From Rubripirellula tenax (GTDB lineage Bacteria > Planctomycetota > Planctomycetia > Pirellulales > Pirellulaceae), in the NCBI RefSeq assembly GCF_007860125.1, contig NZ_SJPW01000002.1, positions 1,217,768 through 1,281,767 of the forward strand: 64,000 nucleotides of DNA, written 5' to 3'. Below are positions 9,101-17,179 of the stretch, in pieces. The position numbers were made by a program, and so were the translations under genes. The notes beneath the pieces were generated by a model that had not been told where the DNA came from, searched no databases, and saw only the letters and a list, made by a program, of their open reading frames with translations. Numbering within the stretch: position 1 is the stretch's first letter; every line of letters begins with the position of its first letter.

Positions 9101-9836
9101 CGCACCGGTGATCAACCTGTATTCGTCGGCGGTGTTCATCGGATGGGCGGCCGTCTTGTTCGGCTTGGTCGTTGAACGAATTTTCAAGTACGGCATCGGA
9201 AACATCTTGTCGGCCGCAGCCGGCGTGATGACGCTTCTGGTTGCTTACGGACTGAACACGGGCGACACAATGCCGGTGTTGCAAGCGGTTTTGGATACCC
9301 AGTTTTGGCTGGCCACGCACGTGATCAGCGTGACGCTGGGCTATGTCGCAACGATGGTCGCGGGGACGCTTGGCATTGGCTATTTGATCGCCGGTTGGCT
9401 GGGCCGCGACGGCAAAGTGATGCGAGACCTGTACCGTTGTTGCTATGGTGCGGCGTGCTTCGGAATTCTGTTCAGCTTCGTCGGCACCGTGCTGGGCGGC
9501 CTGTGGGCCGATGACAGCTGGGGTCGGTTCTGGGGCTGGGACCCGAAGGAAAACGGCGCTCTCTTGATTGTGATTTGGAACGCACTGATGCTGCACGCCC
9601 GCTGGGACGGCATGGTGTCGGCGCGAGGATTTTCGGTGCTGGCGATCGGCGGCAACATCGTGACGGCATGGAGCTGGTTCGGCACCAACGAATTGGGCAT
9701 CGGACTGCACAGCTACGGATTCACGTCCGGAGTATTGATGTGGTTGAGCCTATTCGTCGGCATACAACTGTTCTTCATGGTCGCCGACGGCGTGTTCCGA
9801 ATGATGGGTCTACGGTTCGGAAAACCGGCGGCCTAA
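6174..9836 (+). CDS. ResB-CcsA fusion, system II cytochrome c haem lyase (CcsBA)
   Basis: This is a very long fused protein of 1220 residues from GTG 6174; ATGs at 6186 or 6222 are possible, and 6222 would remove 16 residues. The N-terminal half is ResB/Ccs1-like: a transmembrane helix at about 45-65, more helices through residue ~290, then a large periplasmic region containing PLRYRGETFYQSSFD, typical of the ResB C-terminal part. A linker of ~300 residues follows. The C-terminal ~280 residues are CcsA, with the tryptophan-rich haem-handling motif DDSWGRFWGWDPKEN and conserved membrane histidines (for example ATHVISVTLG and LHSYGF). The protein should carry haem across the membrane and attach it to CxxCH apocytochromes, such as those encoded at 18722 and 36591. 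Confidence 0.92.
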   Translation: MPAKMSESNRSLRDPKMATIASDSQTFDRDETVNGFAWKILRVAGSLKLTVFLFACSLILVLVGTLAQDEMNMLEVKQRYFLSWIAPLHIDDFFPQAFLPHDKPIAGVIPFTGGALIGVLLMINLVAAKITRFKIHSSGGKLFGGLAVILLGCAVAAVVIMAGHDSDGLQGTPPEWLGYDKLWAGVLASITVIGIALGISASKVNNSTMKPLLYVVAASVLSVVAYSMFSGFRIGEPGLRIVWQLTKGLGAGAILLAGCHLVFGKQGGNVLLHIGVGLLMVGQFVFGDRQTEQRLSMVEGETTNSFVNLDQIELTFIKSLDGEDVVTAIPGTRLQAALNSKTAISDESLPVDVNVLAFYPNSTLGDVPADNLANVGLGLEAGAVDRPKSGGVDAAMNVASAYVELTDKSSGESLGRHLVSQLFSDRGMLTRSGTGKDLFDSVSVGDDKYELGLKFHREVKPYWIHLEDFRRTTYSGTQTPRDYSSFVRIIAEDTGEDRKERIWMNNPLRYRGETFYQSSFDTLPNGQEITSIQVVRNSGWLIPYVACSITALGMLAHFLGTLTRFLKRRDRETRKEREELAEFAGKRPSQWPVYATAGGFGVLALMALVPWSAAMNTLRPTNRMQSFDFYAAGKFPTQFGGRVMPLDAYARQTLKAISNKESLPLDTAPSGIKGRVQGRKLSAMQWLFEVAIEKPELRFLPMFRIDSDEVRSELGLDRRESKLYSLDEISKQWDRASKIIETASPKDASEMTFKEKKLVELDRRTRHFTLTAAAFQLPVPEDIPMDEFKKVFPEATESDRQMVMLRQLQRRLEALKQMSAPGVVAPTVDEITASVNEPQWAAFGPAFFDHFREVAGGDAGADDKGRPGIDSFGKMIQAYGSEDPAKFNDAVDSGLAAFKTYPIPGYKPAMVSLERWMQSNWPTGVAMMLYLVTLVMGLIYFLVDLPRLRQAVWGTLALAMAIHTVAILCRISITGRAPVINLYSSAVFIGWAAVLFGLVVERIFKYGIGNILSAAAGVMTLLVAYGLNTGDTMPVLQAVLDTQFWLATHVISVTLGYVATMVAGTLGIGYLIAGWLGRDGKVMRDLYRCCYGAACFGILFSFVGTVLGGLWADDSWGRFWGWDPKENGALLIVIWNALMLHARWDGMVSARGFSVLAIGGNIVTAWSWFGTNELGIGLHSYGFTSGVLMWLSLFVGIQLFFMVADGVFRMMGLRFGKPAA

Positions 9837-9979
9837 CTTTCGGATTTGATCGTTAGAAAAAAGTCCGGCGCGCAAAGATGCCCGCCTGGAAAGGTACTGG
9901 AAACGTAATAGCACGCTTGGCTTTCGACCTCATGCGGCCGATGGACATGACAACGCCAACAGTGGCAAGGCGGTTTCAT
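9833..9979 (-). CDS. 48-residue Cys/His-rich protein, probable metal-binding
   Basis: This frame was found by translating a 147-bp gap. It begins with ATG at 9979-9977, only four bases after the TAG of the AsmA-like gene (TAG-CGAA-ATG), and ends with TAG at 9835-9833, overlapping the stop region of the convergent CcsBA gene. The protein has 48 residues, with cysteines at 5, 7, 10, 23 and 36 and histidines at 6, 11, 13, 16 and 34. The N-terminal cluster reads PPCHCWRCHVHRPH and a later segment PGGHLCAPDFFL. This density of Cys and His in a random frame would be surprising and suggests a zinc-binding mini-protein. WRCH also fits CxxCH, but no signal peptide is present, so haem attachment is unlikely. 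No family is recognised. Confidence 0.6.
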   Translation of the reverse strand: MKPPCHCWRCHVHRPHEVESQACYYVSSTFPGGHLCAPDFFLTIKSES

Positions 9980-9983
9980 TTCG

Positions 9984-11336
9984 CTAATACGGCTGTGACG
10001 TGACTTCGCCGCCGGACCAATCGCGGGCCGTTTGAATCCTGGCCCGCATCGCTTCGGGGTCCGCGGGCATCGGGCGACTGGGCGGAATTAGGAATTCGAT
10101 CAGTTTCGCATTCTGACCAGCGACCGGCACCATCACGCTGTGCGACGGCGCGAGTGCTGAAACCAAGGCGATGGACGGCAACGTTTGCGGCCCCGAACGC
10201 ACCATCGGATAGCCGCCCGAGTGCATCACGATGTCGCCTGGAAAGTTGGTGTAGCCGACTTCGGTGTGACAGATACCGTCAAGCCGAAGTTGTGTGTCGT
10301 TCAAACTGAATCGCATCGCGATGCGGTCAAACGGAATGTCCTCGGTTCCTTCGGGTAATCGCAGCTCGAATCCGAGATTGCGATTGGCGGCCGCCAGCAG
10401 CGATCGACCGATCTGTCCGTCGCCGACGCGCAGCGTGCCGGCGACGTCGATGCTGGTGCCGGGTTCGAATCGACAGCGGTCCAAATGGATATTCGCGCGT
10501 CCGGTCCAACGATGGGATTGTTTTTCAAAGACCTGATCCAGCGCGACGTCCGAAAAGTCGCCCGCGATATCGATCCACCACGACGAATCGTTGGCGAAGC
10601 CGCCGGGCAGGTGCCAGCGAAGCGAACCGGCGAACGTGGATTCGTTGCCAAGATTCCCGATCGGGCCCGGGACGTACTTGGCAAGCGTGGTGCAGGGCAG
10701 GGCGTTGTCGTGGGTATCGACGGTCCAGTCGGTCGCCGGTGAAGCACCGCTGCGGTCGCGACGAAAGGTGATCCCAATCGGTGTTCCCGTTTTCGATTGT
10801 GCCAGCACGCCTTGAATGCTGGCTTCCACCGCGTCCTGAGTCGGCTCGATCCAAGCGTCGACATCGGTCATGGTCAGACCGCCTGTGACGCCGTCGGCGA
10901 TCGTCAAATCGTTGGCGGCAAACCGGATCGGTTTTCCTGTATGTTCGGGGCGACATAAAAATCGATCGTGAATCAGTCGCCACGCACCGGGCAGCGTTCG
11001 CGAATGCAGTTTCGGCTGGTGCAGCAGAATCGAAACTTCGGCCGGCCGGTTGACCCAATCGAGTTGCCGAACGTAGGCGACTTCTTCCGACGTTTCCGGT
11101 TCGATCAGTCGCAATTCGTCGATGCGAATGGACGTGGGTGCGGTTTGGGTCAATGTGCCGATCTGGACGACCAGCCCCGTATCGCGAGACAGTTCGGACT
11201 CGAAGTGCGATTTGACTCGACGGGCGTACCACGGCGTCGCCATCACGACGATGATTGTCAGGGAGATCGACGTGGGGACCGCGCAGCAGAAAACGAACAT
11301 CATTCGAGCCATCGCTCGCTGCGTTCGTTCATGCAC
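9984..11336 (-). CDS. AsmA-like membrane-anchored protein of unknown function
   Basis: The protein has 450 residues from GTG 11336; ATG 11312 (MARMMFVFCC) is an equally plausible start. A single N-terminal membrane helix (about residues 13-33) is followed by a short motif, PWYARRVKSHFESELSRDTG, which resembles the start of AsmA/DUF3971-type proteins where the first beta strand follows the membrane anchor. The rest is beta-rich, with segments such as NDLTIADGVTGGLTMTDVDA, as expected for a lipid-transfer or envelope-maintenance groove protein. The similarity is one of pattern rather than a clear motif match. The Cys/His-rich small gene at 9833-9979 follows four bases after its stop. Confidence 0.65.
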   Translation of the reverse strand: MHERTQRAMARMMFVFCCAVPTSISLTIIVVMATPWYARRVKSHFESELSRDTGLVVQIGTLTQTAPTSIRIDELRLIEPETSEEVAYVRQLDWVNRPAEVSILLHQPKLHSRTLPGAWRLIHDRFLCRPEHTGKPIRFAANDLTIADGVTGGLTMTDVDAWIEPTQDAVEASIQGVLAQSKTGTPIGITFRRDRSGASPATDWTVDTHDNALPCTTLAKYVPGPIGNLGNESTFAGSLRWHLPGGFANDSSWWIDIAGDFSDVALDQVFEKQSHRWTGRANIHLDRCRFEPGTSIDVAGTLRVGDGQIGRSLLAAANRNLGFELRLPEGTEDIPFDRIAMRFSLNDTQLRLDGICHTEVGYTNFPGDIVMHSGGYPMVRSGPQTLPSIALVSALAPSHSVMVPVAGQNAKLIEFLIPPSRPMPADPEAMRARIQTARDWSGGEVTSQPY

Positions 11337-11439
11337 GGCCGGATTCCTTCCCGAACGGCGGATGATATTGGTACATTCTCTGCGGCGATCTTACGTTCAC
11401 TTTCTGGATCACCGATAGGTCGTTTGGGAAGATCGCAGC

Positions 11440-12387
11440 ATGTGGGCAACCATTAGCAAACATTGGTTCTTGATTTCGATTGGCTTGTGTTTCACGGCCG
11501 GATATTTCACGGCGCCGTGGCTAGAACCGATCACGCAGGTTCCTGGATTACGCAACGGCGTCGTGCTGGTGGTGATGTGGGCGATGGGCGTCACCCTGGC
11601 TGCGGATACAATTCGCACCAGCATCGCCCGCCCGACGGCCGGGCTGCTGGCGATCGCGATCAACCTGTTTGTGGTGCCGCTGCTGACGCTGCCGGCTCAG
11701 TGGATTTTGCCGGCCGGAATTTTCGGCGGCTTGTTCGTCGCATCACTGGTCCCGTGTACGTTGGCGTCCGCATCGGTTTGGACTCGCCGCGCCGGCGGCG
11801 ACGATTCGGTGGCGATGATGACGACCGTGGCCACCAATCTGGCCTGCGTCGCGGTCGTGCCGGTGGGGCTGATGCTGGTGCTTAGCCGCGAAAGCGAAAT
11901 TTCAGCGACCGACCAGATCATCAAGCTAGGCAGTTTGGTTGTCGCCCCGTTGGTGGTTGCCCAGGCGATGCGTCGACTCGGGTTTGCAGGGTGGGCAGAT
12001 CGAAACAAGCCGCGATTATCGCTGGTAGGTCAGTGGGGGATTTTGGTGATGGTCGTCTTCGGCGCGATCGCCAGTCGCCAGACCGTCGATCAAAACGGCG
12101 ACGGACCGCTAGGATGGTCGACGCTCGGAATGCTGCTGGCCGTCGTTGCTGTGATCCACACGGTTGCGTTGGCGCTGGGCATCGGGGTGTCACGGAGTAT
12201 GGGGATCGATCGCGATCGCCAAATTGCGGTGGGCATCGGCGGCAGCCAAAAAACGTTGATGGTCGGACTGCAGATCGCGATTGATTGTGGCGTCAGCGTG
12301 GTTCCGATGCTGGTGTACCACTTGAGCCAATTGGTGATCGATACGGTGGTCGTCGATCGTTGGAAAAAGAAAAACGATGAACGATAA
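11440..12387 (+). CDS. bile acid:sodium symporter-like (SBF) membrane transporter
   Basis: This 315-residue protein consists of about nine or ten hydrophobic helices. MWAMGVTLAADTI and LFVASLVPCTLASASVWTRR, with the following GGDDSVAMMTTVATNLACV, match the SBF-like family (BASS/PF13593 type), in which this crossover region forms the ion and substrate site. A late GIGGSQKTLMVGLQIAIDCG segment is also typical. The substrate cannot be read from sequence. Its last 11 bases overlap the start of the RlmK gene in another frame, so the two are coupled although functionally unrelated. Confidence 0.85.
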   Translation: MWATISKHWFLISIGLCFTAGYFTAPWLEPITQVPGLRNGVVLVVMWAMGVTLAADTIRTSIARPTAGLLAIAINLFVVPLLTLPAQWILPAGIFGGLFVASLVPCTLASASVWTRRAGGDDSVAMMTTVATNLACVAVVPVGLMLVLSRESEISATDQIIKLGSLVVAPLVVAQAMRRLGFAGWADRNKPRLSLVGQWGILVMVVFGAIASRQTVDQNGDGPLGWSTLGMLLAVVAVIHTVALALGIGVSRSMGIDRDRQIAVGIGGSQKTLMVGLQIAIDCGVSVVPMLVYHLSQLVIDTVVVDRWKKKNDER

Positions 12388-13330
12388 AACTGTCCGACAA
12401 ACGACCGAGTTCGCCTCGCGGCTTGCCAAGCGGGCCAAGCACTTTCGTAAATGGCCGACAAAGCGAGGCGTTTCGTGCTTTCGAATTTACGAACGCGATA
12501 TCCCCGAGATTCCGTTGGTGATCGATCGCTATGATGATTGTTTGCACATCACGGAATACGAACGGCCGCACGACCGCGACGATGAAGAGCACGAAGAGTG
12601 GCTCGACCTGATGGCGGCAACCGCGGCGGCGACGTTGGAAGTCGAACCGGAAAACGTCTTCTTCAAACGACGCAGTCGCCAACGGGGGAAGACCCAGCAC
12701 GAGAAAGTTGACCAGTCCGAACACCGAATGGAGGTCGGCGAAGCAGGACTGAAATTCCTGGTCAACTTGCGCGACTATGTCGACACGGGGCTGTTCTTGG
12801 ATCATCGGATCACTCGATCGATGATTCGCGACGCGGCGGGAGGAAAGTCGTTTTTGAATCTGTTTTGCTACACCGGATCGTTCACGGTTTACGCAGCGGC
12901 CGGCGGAGCGACAAAGACGACGTCGGTGGACCTGTCGAAGAACTATTTGCAGTGGGCGAAAGCCAACATGGCTCGCAATGGCTTCGACGGCGACGACCAT
13001 CGCTTTGTCGCCGCCGACGCTCGCGAGTTCGTCGTCAATCATGCGCCTGGGCCACACTACGACCTGGTGGTCGTCGACCCGCCGACGTTTTCCAACAGCA
13101 AACGAACAGAAAAAGATTGGGCGGTCCAGGACGACGCTATGGACTTGCTGCACGAAATCTTGAAGCTGATGCCGGACGGCGGCGTGATGTACTTCAGCAA
13201 CAATTTTCGGCAGTTCAAGTTCGACCGACAGTCGATCTACGTCAGCGAGGCTCATGAAATCAGCAGCCAAACGGTGCCGGAAGACTTTCGGAACAAGCGA
13301 ATTCACCGATGTTGGCGAATCGTGAAGTAA
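12377..13330 (+). CDS. rlmK: 23S rRNA m7G methyltransferase, stand-alone RlmK-type
   Basis: This 317-residue cytoplasmic enzyme is colinear with the C-terminal (RlmK) half of E. coli RlmKL, which makes m7G2069 of 23S rRNA. Recognisable blocks include FASRLAKRAKHFRKW at the N-terminus, FKRRSRQRGKTQHEK, GLKFLVNLRDYVDTGLFLDH, the SAM-binding FLNLFCYTGSFTVYAAAGGA, and DLVVVDPPTFSNSKR followed by MYFSNNFRQFKFD. The THUMP and RlmL (m2G2445) domains present in the enterobacterial fusion are absent. It starts inside the end of the SBF transporter gene. The family call is strong; the exact target base is taken from the E. coli domain. Confidence 0.88.
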   Translation: MNDKTVRQTTEFASRLAKRAKHFRKWPTKRGVSCFRIYERDIPEIPLVIDRYDDCLHITEYERPHDRDDEEHEEWLDLMAATAAATLEVEPENVFFKRRSRQRGKTQHEKVDQSEHRMEVGEAGLKFLVNLRDYVDTGLFLDHRITRSMIRDAAGGKSFLNLFCYTGSFTVYAAAGGATKTTSVDLSKNYLQWAKANMARNGFDGDDHRFVAADAREFVVNHAPGPHYDLVVVDPPTFSNSKRTEKDWAVQDDAMDLLHEILKLMPDGGVMYFSNNFRQFKFDRQSIYVSEAHEISSQTVPEDFRNKRIHRCWRIVK

Positions 13331-13367
13331 TCGGCCCCCCCGATCCGCAACCCGGGATTTGCCGCAC

Positions 13368-13397
13368 TTGAACAAACTGCCCCTCCTGGCATACACT
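13368..13397 (+). promoter_or_regulatory. sigma70-like promoter for rpmE
   Basis: TTGAAC (13368-13373) and TACACT (13392-13397) are separated by 18 bases. Initiation would be near 13404, so the in-frame ATG at 13406 would be leaderless and the ATG at 13460 would have a ~55-base leader. This supports the conserved start of L31. Confidence 0.5.
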
Positions 13398-13459
13398 CCG
13401 GGGCCATGCGGAACTGTACCAAGCCAGAACCGCCCAAACCCCCTAATGAAGAATCAGCC

Positions 13460-13699
13460 ATGAAAGACGGCATCCACCCCAAATATCAAGAAACGTCGGT
13501 TGTTTGCGGTTGCGGCAGCACGTTCACCACGCGCAGCGTCAAACCCGAACTTCGGATCGACATTTGCAGCGAATGCCATCCGTTTTACACCGGCAAGTTG
13601 AAGTTCGTCGACACCGCCGGTCGAATCGACAAGTTCCAGAAAAAGTTTGCCGCCGGCACCTACGGCAGCCTGGCGCCGAAGAAGGGAAAGAAGAAGTAG
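13460..13699 (+). CDS. rpmE: 50S ribosomal protein L31 (bL31), zinc-binding form
   Basis: This 79-residue ribosomal protein begins [10 protein letters not shown], the conserved bL31 start. An upstream in-frame ATG at 13406 would add 18 non-conserved residues and is rejected. Cysteines at 16, 18, 36 and 39 make this the zinc-containing (C+) form, with the conserved HPFYTGK segment directly after. The tail is lysine-rich. A sigma70-like promoter lies upstream and a strong hairpin terminator downstream, so it is probably a single-gene unit placed before prfA, as in many bacteria. Confidence 0.96.
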   Translation: MKDGIHPKYQETSVVCGCGSTFTTRSVKPELRIDICSECHPFYTGKLKFVDTAGRIDKFQKKFAAGTYGSLAPKKGKKK

Positions 13700-13724
13700 C
13701 TTCTCCGATTGCTAATTTCATGAT

Positions 13725-13766
13725 CAGCCGCTCGGTCCCCGCTGGACCGATGCGGCTGTTTTCTTT
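13725..13766 (+). terminator. intrinsic terminator after rpmE
   Basis: CAGCCGC-CGGTCC pairs with GGACCG-GCGGCTG around a five-base loop, with one small internal mismatch, and is followed by the T-rich tract TTTTCTTT. It lies 25 bases beyond the rpmE stop and 40 bases before the prfA start. Confidence 0.8.
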
Positions 13767-13805
13767 GCCCCACTCCACTTCTCTTCTGATCAAAGACGCC
13801 TCCGT

Positions 13806-14888
13806 ATGAGCGGCACCATTCGCGACACGCTCGAGGAAAAACTCGGGCGGTTCATCCAACTCGAAAATGACATGGCCAAGCCAGAGATCCAGGCCGACGG
13901 GGTCCGCTTCAGCGCCGTCGCTCGGGAACACGGCGGATTGGCGAAAGTCGCGGGCAAGTACCGCGAATTCAAACGACTGACCGACGAGATCCGCCAGTGC
14001 AAAGAATTGGTCGAGGTCGCCGAAGACGTCGAAGAACGTGAAATGGCGGAAACCGAAATGGCTTCGCTGAAGGTTGATCGCGAAGAGCTTTGGGAAGAGC
14101 TGTTGTCGCTGACCGTCGGCGGCGAAGACTCGCACCGCACCCGCTGCGTGATGGAAATCCGCGCCGGAACCGGTGGTGACGAAGCCGCGTTATTCGCGCG
14201 CGACTTGTTTGAAATGTATCGCAAGTACGCCGAAGCTCGTGGCTGGAAGACCGAGATCATGGACATGAGCGCGACCGAAATGGGCGGGTTCAAAGAAGTG
14301 GTCATGTCGCTGGAAGGCGAAAGCGTATTCCGCGATTTGCAATACGAATCGGGCGGTCACCGTGTCCAACGAGTGCCCGAAACCGAAACGCAAGGCCGAG
14401 TCCACACGTCGGCGGCAACGGTCGCGGTCTTGCCCGAACCCGAAGACATCGAAGTCAACGTGAAGTCGGAAGACTATCGCATCGATAAGTTTTGTGCCTC
14501 CGGCCCGGGCGGCCAGCACGTCAACAAAACCGAAAGCGCGATCCGTGTGACGCACCACGAAACAGGCATCGTCGTGCAATGCCAAGACGAAAAGAGCCAG
14601 CATAAGAACTTGGCCAAGGCGCTTCGAGTTTTAAAGGCACGGATCTACGAAAAGAAACGCGAGGAAGAGGAAGCGAAGATGTCCGAGACTCGCAAAGGCT
14701 TGACCGGGTCGGGAGACCGCAGCCAACGCATCCGGACCTACAACTATCCCCAGAACCGCTTGACCGATCACCGCATCAACTTGACGCTGTACAAGTTGGA
14801 TCAAATCATCGCCGGCGACGTCTCGCCCGTCACCCAAGCACTGATCGAGTACGATCGCGATCAACTTCGCGGTGACATGATCGAGTAA
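13806..14888 (+). CDS. prfA: peptide chain release factor 1
   Basis: This 360-residue factor terminates translation at UAA and UAG. The GGQ motif, which triggers peptidyl-tRNA hydrolysis, lies in [18 protein letters not shown]. Stop-codon reading is assigned to the tripeptide PET in [10 protein letters not shown], the PxT motif of RF1 rather than the SPF of RF2. The N-terminal helical domain has the usual length. The Gln of GGQ is the target of the PrmC methyltransferase encoded just downstream, so the pair forms a functional unit with a ~100-base gap. Confidence 0.97.
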   Translation: MSGTIRDTLEEKLGRFIQLENDMAKPEIQADGVRFSAVAREHGGLAKVAGKYREFKRLTDEIRQCKELVEVAEDVEEREMAETEMASLKVDREELWEELLSLTVGGEDSHRTRCVMEIRAGTGGDEAALFARDLFEMYRKYAEARGWKTEIMDMSATEMGGFKEVVMSLEGESVFRDLQYESGGHRVQRVPETETQGRVHTSAATVAVLPEPEDIEVNVKSEDYRIDKFCASGPGGQHVNKTESAIRVTHHETGIVVQCQDEKSQHKNLAKALRVLKARIYEKKREEEEAKMSETRKGLTGSGDRSQRIRTYNYPQNRLTDHRINLTLYKLDQIIAGDVSPVTQALIEYDRDQLRGDMIE

Positions 14889-14990
14889 CTGCGGACCAGC
14901 CCAGACCTGACTGGCCCAATGGCATCTCCGTTCGGCCACCCAAGATCACATGCCCCGGCCCCGCGGGGCGCTCTCACGGAAGTAAACGCC

Positions 14991-15878
14991 ATGTCCACCA
15001 GCCAACAAGATCCGTGGACCGTGCTGCGGCTATTGGAATGGACGACAGATTTCTTCAAACGAAACGGCAGCGATTCTCCTCGCTTGGATGCTGAAGTCCT
15101 GCTGGCGCACGCGCGAGGCTGCACCCGCATTCAACTCTACACCGCGTTCGGTGAAGAACCCGAAGAGGAACAACGGGTCGCTTTTCGCGAAATGGTCCGT
15201 CGCCATGGCGAGGGCACTCCGGTCGCTCAACTGGTCGGCTATCGCGAGTTCTATTCGCTGCGATTTCGCGTCGACGACAGCACACTGATCCCGCGCCCCG
15301 AAACCGAACACCTGGTCATCGAAGCGCTCGACGTCGCCAAGGCCAGCATGATCACCGACCGACCGCTACAGATCGCGGACATTGGAACCGGCAGCGGCGC
15401 GATCGCCGTTTCCGTGGCAAAGACGTTTGCGAATTGCGAAGTGACAGCGGTAGACCTGAGCGAAGCGGCGCTGAAAATTGCAACCTGGAATGCCGACCAA
15501 CACGGCGTTACCGATCGGGTCCGCTGTATCGAAAGCGATCTGCTGGCCGCCGTTGACGAGCCAAAATTGTTCGACATCATCTGCACAAACCCGCCATACG
15601 TCAGCGATGCCGAGTACGACGAACTGTCACCGACGGTGCGTAACTTTGAACCAAAATCGGCATTGGTATCGGGCCTTAAAGGAACCGAAGTGATCGAGCG
15701 GATCATTGGCGAGGTACCCGCCCGGATGCAGCCCGGCGGACGGCTGATCATCGAACTGAGCCCGATGATTGCCGATGCGTGTTTGCAGCTAGCGCAGGCC
15801 AGCAAAGACTTCACCGACGAACGCTTCATCAAAGATCTCGACCACCACCGCCGGATCCTTTCGATTAAACGAGCCTGA
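14991..15878 (+). CDS. prmC: release factor glutamine methyltransferase
   Basis: This 295-residue enzyme methylates the GGQ glutamine of RF1/RF2 using SAM. The start at 14991 (MSTSQQDPWTVLRLLEW) is chosen over an upstream frame start at 14919, which adds non-conserved Pro/Arg-rich residues. The N-terminal helical domain contains LDAEVLLAHA and the GTPVAQLVGYREFYSL segment. The SAM site is IADIGTGSGAIAVSVA, and the catalytic substrate-glutamine motif NPPY is in ICTNPPYVSDAEY. Its stop is 14 bases from the convergent purD stop. Confidence 0.96.
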   Translation: MSTSQQDPWTVLRLLEWTTDFFKRNGSDSPRLDAEVLLAHARGCTRIQLYTAFGEEPEEEQRVAFREMVRRHGEGTPVAQLVGYREFYSLRFRVDDSTLIPRPETEHLVIEALDVAKASMITDRPLQIADIGTGSGAIAVSVAKTFANCEVTAVDLSEAALKIATWNADQHGVTDRVRCIESDLLAAVDEPKLFDIICTNPPYVSDAEYDELSPTVRNFEPKSALVSGLKGTEVIERIIGEVPARMQPGGRLIIELSPMIADACLQLAQASKDFTDERFIKDLDHHRRILSIKRA

Positions 15879-15892
15879 TCGACAAGCGAACG

Positions 15893-17179
15893 CTACCTTG
15901 CTTTGTCGCTGATGTCTTTTCGACACCAGGCACCTTGCCAGCGGATTTCTTTGACGCCGCGATAGGCTTGCAGTTTCGCCTTCGCGATCGTGTCGCCCAT
16001 CGCCGTCACACCCAACACTCGGCCGCCGTCGTTGGTGACTTTGCCGTCGATCGTTTTGGTACCCGCGTGAAAGACTTTCACGTCTTCGATCGCGTCGGCG
16101 GCATCCAAGCCTTTGATCTCGCGACCTTTTTCGTAACTGCTTGGGTAACCTTCGCTGGCCATGACGACGCAAATGCTCGGTCGCTCGTCCCATTCTAGCT
16201 GTTCGATTTCGCTGAGTCTGCCGTCAATGGTGGCTTCCAAGACATCGACCAAGTCCGTCTTCAGTCGCATCAACAACGGCTGGCATTCGGGGTCGCCAAA
16301 GCGGACATTGAATTCCAACACTTTGGGTCCGCCCGGCGTCAGCATCAAGCCGGCATACAACACGCCTTTGAACGGTCGCCGCGCTCGCTTCATCGCGTGA
16401 ACGACCGGCACCAAGACGTCCGCCTCGATGCGGGCCATCATTTCTTCGTCGATGATTGGCGTCGGACAGTACGCCCCCATACCGCCGGTGTTGGGACCGG
16501 TGTCGCCATCATACGCGGGCTTGTGGTCTTGCGCCGCGGGCAAAGTGACGATCGTTTCGCCATCCGTGATCGCAAGGACGCTGGCTTCTTGTCCGGTCAA
16601 ACGCTCTTCGATGATCAACTCTTTTCCGGCATCGCCGAATTCACGTTGCCCGGCGATGCGATCGATGGCGTCGAGTGCTTCAGCCCGCGTGCCGCAAACG
16701 ATCACCCCTTTGCCAGCCGCAAGCCCGTCCGCCTTGACCACAACCGGGACCGGGTCGTTGGGGTCACAGTAGCGCTCCCAGATGTACCGCGACGCCTGCT
16801 CGGCGCTTCGAAACGTGTGGTAAGTCGCGGTCGGGATATTGGCCGTGTGCAGCAGGTTTTTGCAAAACACCTTGCTGCCTTCCAACTCTGCCGCCGCCTT
16901 GGATGGGCCGAAGACCCTGATTCCAACGGCCTCCATGTCGTCGACCAATCCGTCGACCAAGGGGATCTCGGGCCCAACAACCACCATCGCGATGGCCTCG
17001 TCTTGGGCGAACTTGATCAGCCCCGCCTTGTCGGTCACTTCGATGGGCACGTTGGTCGCGTCGCGTGCGGTGCCGGCATTTCCGGGAGCGACGAAGACTT
17101 GCTTCACGCGTGGCGATTGGGCGATTTTCCACGCCAACGCGTGTTCACGACCACCACCACCAACCACCAAAACCTTCAT
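15893..17179 (-). CDS. purD: phosphoribosylamine-glycine ligase (GAR synthetase)
   Basis: This 428-residue enzyme carries out step two of de novo purine synthesis: ATP-dependent ligation of glycine to phosphoribosylamine. The start MKVLVVGGGGREHALAWKIA at 17179 is the conserved PurD N-terminus; the 28 upstream in-frame residues to 17263 are not. The ATP-grasp core includes VVVKADGLAAGKGVIV, the signature AYDGDTGPNTGGMGAY, and metal-binding EFNVRFGDPECQ. It is monocistronic here and converges on prmC. A 534-base gap lies upstream. Confidence 0.97.
   Translation of the reverse strand: MKVLVVGGGGREHALAWKIAQSPRVKQVFVAPGNAGTARDATNVPIEVTDKAGLIKFAQDEAIAMVVVGPEIPLVDGLVDDMEAVGIRVFGPSKAAAELEGSKVFCKNLLHTANIPTATYHTFRSAEQASRYIWERYCDPNDPVPVVVKADGLAAGKGVIVCGTRAEALDAIDRIAGQREFGDAGKELIIEERLTGQEASVLAITDGETIVTLPAAQDHKPAYDGDTGPNTGGMGAYCPTPIIDEEMMARIEADVLVPVVHAMKRARRPFKGVLYAGLMLTPGGPKVLEFNVRFGDPECQPLLMRLKTDLVDVLEATIDGRLSEIEQLEWDERPSICVVMASEGYPSSYEKGREIKGLDAADAIEDVKVFHAGTKTIDGKVTNDGGRVLGVTAMGDTIAKAKLQAYRGVKEIRWQGAWCRKDISDKAR

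Noticed and set aside
9890-9979. CWRCH in the 48-residue mini-protein as a haem c site
   Set aside because: The motif fits CxxCH, but no signal peptide or membrane helix would take the protein to the periplasm where haem is attached. Zinc binding is more likely.
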